Below the pieces are notes generated by a model. That model ran no database searches. It saw nothing but the letters and a program-made list of their open reading frames with translations, and was not told the origin of the DNA. Shown piece after piece: positions 37,703 through 41,041 of a DNA stretch of 41,041 nucleotides (position 1 is the stretch's first letter; each line of letters opens with the position of its first letter). The translations under genes were made by a program, and so were the position numbers. Source of the DNA: Legionella feeleii (GTDB taxonomy: Bacteria; Pseudomonadota; Gammaproteobacteria; Legionellales; Legionellaceae); assembly GCF_001467625.1 (NCBI RefSeq), contig NZ_LNYB01000085.1, positions 89,654 through 130,694 of the forward strand, given 5' to 3'.

Positions 37703-38476
37703 ATGAATAAAACACCCATGACGGCACTAATCATGGCGCTGATGCTGGGATTGGCGACAGCCCACAGTAACCAGGCATCCACCGAGTATGTACAGAAAGC
37801 CATTGAGGGCTTACGCGCTGATTTTTCTTCACGCCTAACAAGCCTTGCCGCAGCAAACAATCAACTTGCCAATGAGGTTCGCCTTCTGAAACAGGCGCAG
37901 CAGGCAGCCGATACGGCTCGCAAGGCAGACATAGCAAGCCTGATGCCAAGGCGTTTTTCGCTCGGTGAGCTTTATCAGGGCGGTGTCGTGTTTTATGTCG
38001 ATGAGTCTGGCCAGCATGGTCTGGTGGTTTCGCGAACCGATTTAGGGGAGCAGTCCTTTGAATGGCGCAACGGCGAAAGTGGTGAACGTATCACCAATGC
38101 CAAAGGGGTAAGCCTTTACAGCGGGGAAACCAATACCAGCCTGATTATCGCCGCCCAGACCATCGATAACCAGGAAGGGCAGTTTGCTGCCTTGACCGCT
38201 GCTCGGTATCAGGTTCTTGCCGATGGGATAACCCCCTGCGAGGCGCTCAGCCAGGCCCCCTGTTATGGCCACTGGCACCTGCCTTCCCTGCATGAACTCC
38301 TGACGCTCTATAGTGCCTTCCAGTCAGCAGGCATTGGGGAATTGACGCAGGCCCCTTACTGGTCCTCTACGGAAAATGCTACCACCGACGCCTGGCTTGT
38401 GGATTTTTCCAGTGGCCAGCCCCTGGTGGCTGAAAAATCAATCGCAGCACGCCTTCGTGCCGTACACGCCTTTTAA
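37703..38476 (+). CDS. Exported Lcl C-terminal-domain (DUF1566) protein, copy 1
   Basis: 257 aa: signal peptide (TALIMALMLGLATAHS), a coiled-coil stretch (about 35-75), then a DUF1566/Lcl_C-type domain (GGVVFYVDESGQHGLVVSRTDLG…ITNAKGVSLYSGETNTSLIIAAQ…CYGHWHLPSLHELLTLY…YWSSTENATTDAWLVDFSSG…RLRAVHAF). In L. pneumophila Lcl a similar C-terminal domain binds host glycans and supports clumping. Here no collagen repeats are present. Tandem with a paralogue 9 bp downstream. Likely surface or periplasmic cargo. Confidence 0.75.
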   Translation: MNKTPMTALIMALMLGLATAHSNQASTEYVQKAIEGLRADFSSRLTSLAAANNQLANEVRLLKQAQQAADTARKADIASLMPRRFSLGELYQGGVVFYVDESGQHGLVVSRTDLGEQSFEWRNGESGERITNAKGVSLYSGETNTSLIIAAQTIDNQEGQFAALTAARYQVLADGITPCEALSQAPCYGHWHLPSLHELLTLYSAFQSAGIGELTQAPYWSSTENATTDAWLVDFSSGQPLVAEKSIAARLRAVHAF

Positions 38477-38485
38477 GGAGAGAGA

Positions 38486-39262
38486 ATGAAACTGAACCAC
38501 ATCATCGGATGCCTGCTGCTGATTAACTCAGCGGGAGTCCTTGCCAACGACAGTGACATTTACAGGCGCCTGGATTCGCTCTTTATCCGCGCGAGCAGCA
38601 GTGAAAATAAAATCACGGCGCTTGAGAGCAATCTCGCCACCCTTAAAGCGCAGGTTGCCCAGATTCCACCACCGACCCGTTTAGAGGCGGGCGAGGGCGT
38701 AAGCCTTGAAGGCAACCGCATTACCGTGCATTTTCCAAGACATCAGGTCGGCGAGCACTACCATGGCGGCCTTGTTTTTCAAGTCGATGAATCAGGCCAG
38801 CATGGTTTAATTGCCGCCTTAAAGGATGCCTCTGACGAAGGGCTTGCCTGGCGTAATGGTGTCGCGGGGAATAAAACCACCAATGCGCGGGCAGATGGTA
38901 TTGATGCCGGAGAAACCAACACCCGCTTAATTGTCGCCGCGCAAACCATTGATAATCAGAAAGGGCAGTTTGCCGCTTTGGCTGCCATGACGTTTAAGGT
39001 GGCCTCGGATGGGTTAACTCCCTGTGCGGATGATGGCACCCCTTGCTATGGGAGCTGGTATCTGCCCTCAGCCCATGAACTGAAGCTCATGCATCAAGCC
39101 CTTTATCAGTCGGGACTCGCTTCCTTTGAGGCGGGCAGCTACTGGAGCTCCACTGAAAGCTCGGTAACAACCGCTTTTCTCCTTGATTTTTCAACAGGAA
39201 AACTGGTGAAAAGCCTGAAATCAACCCCAAGCGGCCGGGTTCGCCCCATCAGCCGTTTTTAA
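38486..39262 (+). CDS. Exported Lcl C-terminal-domain (DUF1566) protein, copy 2
   Basis: 258 aa paralogue of the preceding protein with the same layout: signal peptide (IIGCLLLINSAGVLAN), short coiled coil (ENKITALESNLATLKAQVAQ), a small beta segment (LEAGEGVSLEGNRITVHF, like the neck of phage/collagen-like fibres), then the DUF1566 domain (GGLVFQVDESGQHGLIAAL … YWSSTESSVTTAFLLDFSTGK…GRVRPISRF). AAGGAGAG precedes the ATG. The pair probably arose by tandem duplication and may form mixed trimers. Confidence 0.75.
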   Translation: MKLNHIIGCLLLINSAGVLANDSDIYRRLDSLFIRASSSENKITALESNLATLKAQVAQIPPPTRLEAGEGVSLEGNRITVHFPRHQVGEHYHGGLVFQVDESGQHGLIAALKDASDEGLAWRNGVAGNKTTNARADGIDAGETNTRLIVAAQTIDNQKGQFAALAAMTFKVASDGLTPCADDGTPCYGSWYLPSAHELKLMHQALYQSGLASFEAGSYWSSTESSVTTAFLLDFSTGKLVKSLKSTPSGRVRPISRF

Positions 39263-39263
39263 C

Positions 39264-39321
39264 CAGGAGTTCATCCTGTTTAAACCAACGCCGATTAATG
39301 AGCAGGCCGAACTCGGCTTTT
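39264..39321 (+). terminator. Terminator-like fold PK9 after the Lcl-domain pair
   Basis: GCCG-AACT-CGGC (39306-39317) followed by TTTT is terminator-like. Upstream, CAGGA/TCCTG (39264-39268/39274-39278) has loop GTTCA whose GTTC can pair with GAAC (39309-39312) inside that hairpin, again an interleaved arrangement. Confidence 0.45.
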
Positions 39322-39365
39322 CCTACCAGTTTTAATCATTTTTTTAACCAACGAGGATTTAACCG

Positions 39366-40766
39366 ATGAAACAATTAACCCCCTTCCAACAGGCTCGCCT
39401 TCAAGAAATCATTCTGCACCATGTGCAGGGTGAGGCGCTTGAGGTAAGTACTTTTCGCTTAAAGGCTGAAGCAAAGGCGCTTGCAGCTAGCGCCATCGCC
39501 CTTTATGAAGGCATACCCCTTGAGCCGGACGATGCCTTTTTAAACGCTATCTTTTTGAGCTTAAATCTAAGTGCGAGTGCGAAAGCCCATTTATTACAGC
39601 GCTGCGATAACTTGCATGACCTGTTATTGACGCTTCATCGTGAAGGGCAGGCTTTCTTAAAACCACTACTGACACTTATCCGCCACACCAAAGCCCCGCA
39701 AAGTAACCTTACCAGTGCACTGGCAGTCGCAGGTCTTGCCGGTGTTGGCGCCATCAGCTACCAGCAGGGATTTTTAAACACGCTCCCTGCGCTACTTAAA
39801 ACGGCCGCGGCAAAAAGTTCAGCCTTCTTTCGCAATACCGCAGCACTGGTTAAAAACCTGCCCCTGCTGGGGATGGGGATGGCCAGTGCGCAATGGGCTT
39901 ACCGGGTACGAAAAACGCTGCTATCAGACAGCAAAAGTACCTTGAGCAAGCTCACCTCCCTGTTGATGACAACCCTTTCTTCAAGCCTGCTGCTCGCAGG
40001 ATTAAGCCTGCTCTACTTAGCCCCTGGCCAAATCAATCCGCTGATTGCCGGCCTGCTGGCTGCCAGCAGCGGGGTAAGGGCTTTGAAAGCACTGGTTAAC
40101 TGGCTCTGGGTGAAATCAACGCCTGCCAAATCCTCCTTATCACTGGATAACTGGCAGACTCGCGCCCAAACGATTCGGGAAGCACATCAGAGTCGGCAGG
40201 CAGGCTTAACCTTCCTGGTTAAACTAGGCTCCACGTTGTTAACCACAGCCCTTCTCGCCACAGCCTTTCTCTTTCCTCCGACAGCGATTCTCTCAGTGGC
40301 CTGCTTAAGCTTAATGGCCTTCACTGGTCTTTTAGAGCAAGGCGTGCTGACAGCGATTAAAAAGAACGGCGCTGATACGCTCCAGGTGCAGTTACGCGCC
40401 ATTGACTTAGCCCCCGATGCCAGCCTTTGCCCCTCCACCCATCCCACGGCATTAAACTTAAACCGCCTTAAAGAAGAGCTCACCCAGCAGGGGGCAAGAC
40501 TTAGCGCCATGGAAGCCTCTTTACGCCAGCGTGAAGAAGCCATTGACGAAACCCTGCTCGCCCTTGAAAAAGGACGCAGCAGTCCCGCGCAGGCTTTAAT
40601 ACAGTTAGGGGGTCGAAAAGACAAAGCACCCCTTCAGGCTGCCAATGAGGAGATAGATAACGACGAACAACAGCCCCAAATCATTCCGATACCACGGGTA
40701 GAGCACAGAGTAGACGAACACCCTCTGCAAGAAGAGGAAGGACGCCGGTTTGGGCAGCAGCAATAA
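39366..40766 (+). CDS. Large membrane protein with coiled-coil tail, unknown function
   Basis: 466 aa, no signal peptide. Helical N-terminal domain (1-115), hydrophobic segments near 118-145, 195-220, 222-245 and 285-325, a coiled coil (LNRLKEELTQQGARLSAMEASLRQREEAIDETLLALEKG, about 370-410), and an acidic Gln/Glu-rich tail (EEIDNDEQQPQ … EEEGRRFGQQQ). The membrane-hairpin plus coiled-coil layout resembles many Legionella secreted effectors, but nothing in the sequence proves secretion. It might equally be an ICE inner-membrane factor. Own leader and a strong hairpin after the stop. Confidence 0.6.
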   Translation: MKQLTPFQQARLQEIILHHVQGEALEVSTFRLKAEAKALAASAIALYEGIPLEPDDAFLNAIFLSLNLSASAKAHLLQRCDNLHDLLLTLHREGQAFLKPLLTLIRHTKAPQSNLTSALAVAGLAGVGAISYQQGFLNTLPALLKTAAAKSSAFFRNTAALVKNLPLLGMGMASAQWAYRVRKTLLSDSKSTLSKLTSLLMTTLSSSLLLAGLSLLYLAPGQINPLIAGLLAASSGVRALKALVNWLWVKSTPAKSSLSLDNWQTRAQTIREAHQSRQAGLTFLVKLGSTLLTTALLATAFLFPPTAILSVACLSLMAFTGLLEQGVLTAIKKNGADTLQVQLRAIDLAPDASLCPSTHPTALNLNRLKEELTQQGARLSAMEASLRQREEAIDETLLALEKGRSSPAQALIQLGGRKDKAPLQAANEEIDNDEQQPQIIPIPRVEHRVDEHPLQEEEGRRFGQQQ

Positions 40767-40786
40767 AAAAATCAATCATTCAGAAG

Positions 40787-40808
40787 CGCCCCGTTTGGAA
40801 ACGGGGCG
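40787..40808 (+). terminator. Strong GC-rich hairpin CGCCCCGTTT/AAACGGGGCG
   Basis: A perfect 10-bp stem with a nominal 2-nt loop (a few pairs will open) 20 bp after the preceding stop, marking the end of the transcript. No T-run on the + strand. The remaining 40809-41001 is AT-rich with no gene recognised. Confidence 0.5.
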
Positions 40809-41001
40809 ACGCGGATTTGCGGCCAAAGGAATCAACGTATTTCAATGTTTATTACTAATCGTGGGCAGTCAAAAATTTAAGTGCACAGCTTATTTTCTTG
40901 AACAAAATGCTTGGCGAGAGCTTTTAGGGGTTTAGGTAAGCAAATTACCATTTTATGCTGTGGCGTATTATGCGAATAATTACAATGAAAAACAAATAAG
41001 G

Positions 41002-41041
41002 ATGAGTGAAACTACTGATTGGATTATTTTAGTGTATTCGT
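41002..41041 (+). CDS. Start of a gene cut by the window end
   Basis: ATG 41002 with AATAAGG upstream begins MSETTDWIILVYS and runs off the end. The 'W-I-I-L-V-Y-S' opening is like ChrB/PaaX-type regulators (for example chromate-resistance ChrB), but 13 residues are too few to decide. Confidence 0.35.
   Translation, partial: MSETTDWIILVYS

Noticed and set aside
1-41041. CRISPR arrays, tRNA and rRNA genes
   Set aside because: No regularly spaced repeats and no tRNA-like or rRNA-like sequence were seen on either strand by eye.

Overview
The window looks like a large part of an integrative conjugative element (ICE) from a Legionella species. Three things point there. A lvrR/lvrA/lvrB/lvrC(csrT)-type regulatory module heads the element. 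It is followed by a genomic-island type IV secretion system (GI-T4SS, the PFGI-1/ICEHin1056 class whose parts carry the 'PFL_46xx/47xx' integrating-conjugative-element family names). Two cargo proteins have a C-terminal domain like that of the Legionella collagen-like adhesin Lcl. Family assignments come from reading translations and motifs by eye; no database search was run.

Layout. 1-4292 is AT-rich: a short tyrosine recombinase, a 5'-truncated signalling gene, a peptide-binding-type periplasmic protein and a hybrid histidine kinase, the last two translationally coupled. 4282-8000 is the control region: a CI/LexA-like repressor (lvrR) diverges from lvrA-lvrB-small ORFs-lvrC(csrT)-traT across a 280-bp intergenic region with three palindromic operator candidates placed on a promoter. 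8038-23672 is the conjugation machine: PilL-like and PFL_4693/4695/4697 proteins, RAQPRD and pilin-like small membrane proteins, VirB8/B9/B10-like core proteins, lipoprotein, VirB4-type ATPase, TraW/TraU/TraH-like and TraG proteins. 23677-29600 holds the coupling protein TraD, a PFL_4669/DUF1845-like protein, topoisomerase III, an outer-membrane protein and a separate topoisomerase-type zinc finger. 29600-34900 is an AT-rich insertion-like stretch with a second, antisense CsrA-family gene, a broken serine recombinase, a ribbon-helix-helix/membrane pair, a field of hairpins, and a three-gene unit with two paired tyrosine-recombinase homologues. 34960-41041 holds ssb, an N6-adenine DNA methylase, small ORFs, two tandem Lcl-domain proteins, a large membrane protein with a coiled-coil tail, and the start of another gene.

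The most unusual content is RNA- or ssDNA-level structure in 31.5-39.4 kb. Two complete hammerhead ribozyme cores lie in the same orientation on either side of the paired-integrase unit, with predicted cleavage sites 2,631 nt apart. Each is followed at once by the same conserved pseudoknot, supported by compensatory changes. Further interleaved inverted repeats (pseudoknot-type folds) occur upstream of ssb and its neighbours, and two of them can refold into T-tailed terminator hairpins. They may be leaders controlling early ICE genes, or single-stranded-DNA promoters used on entry into a recipient.

No relaxase/TraI, ParA/ParB, lytic transglycosylase, DsbC-like protein, tRNA or att site was found, so the element probably extends beyond the window.
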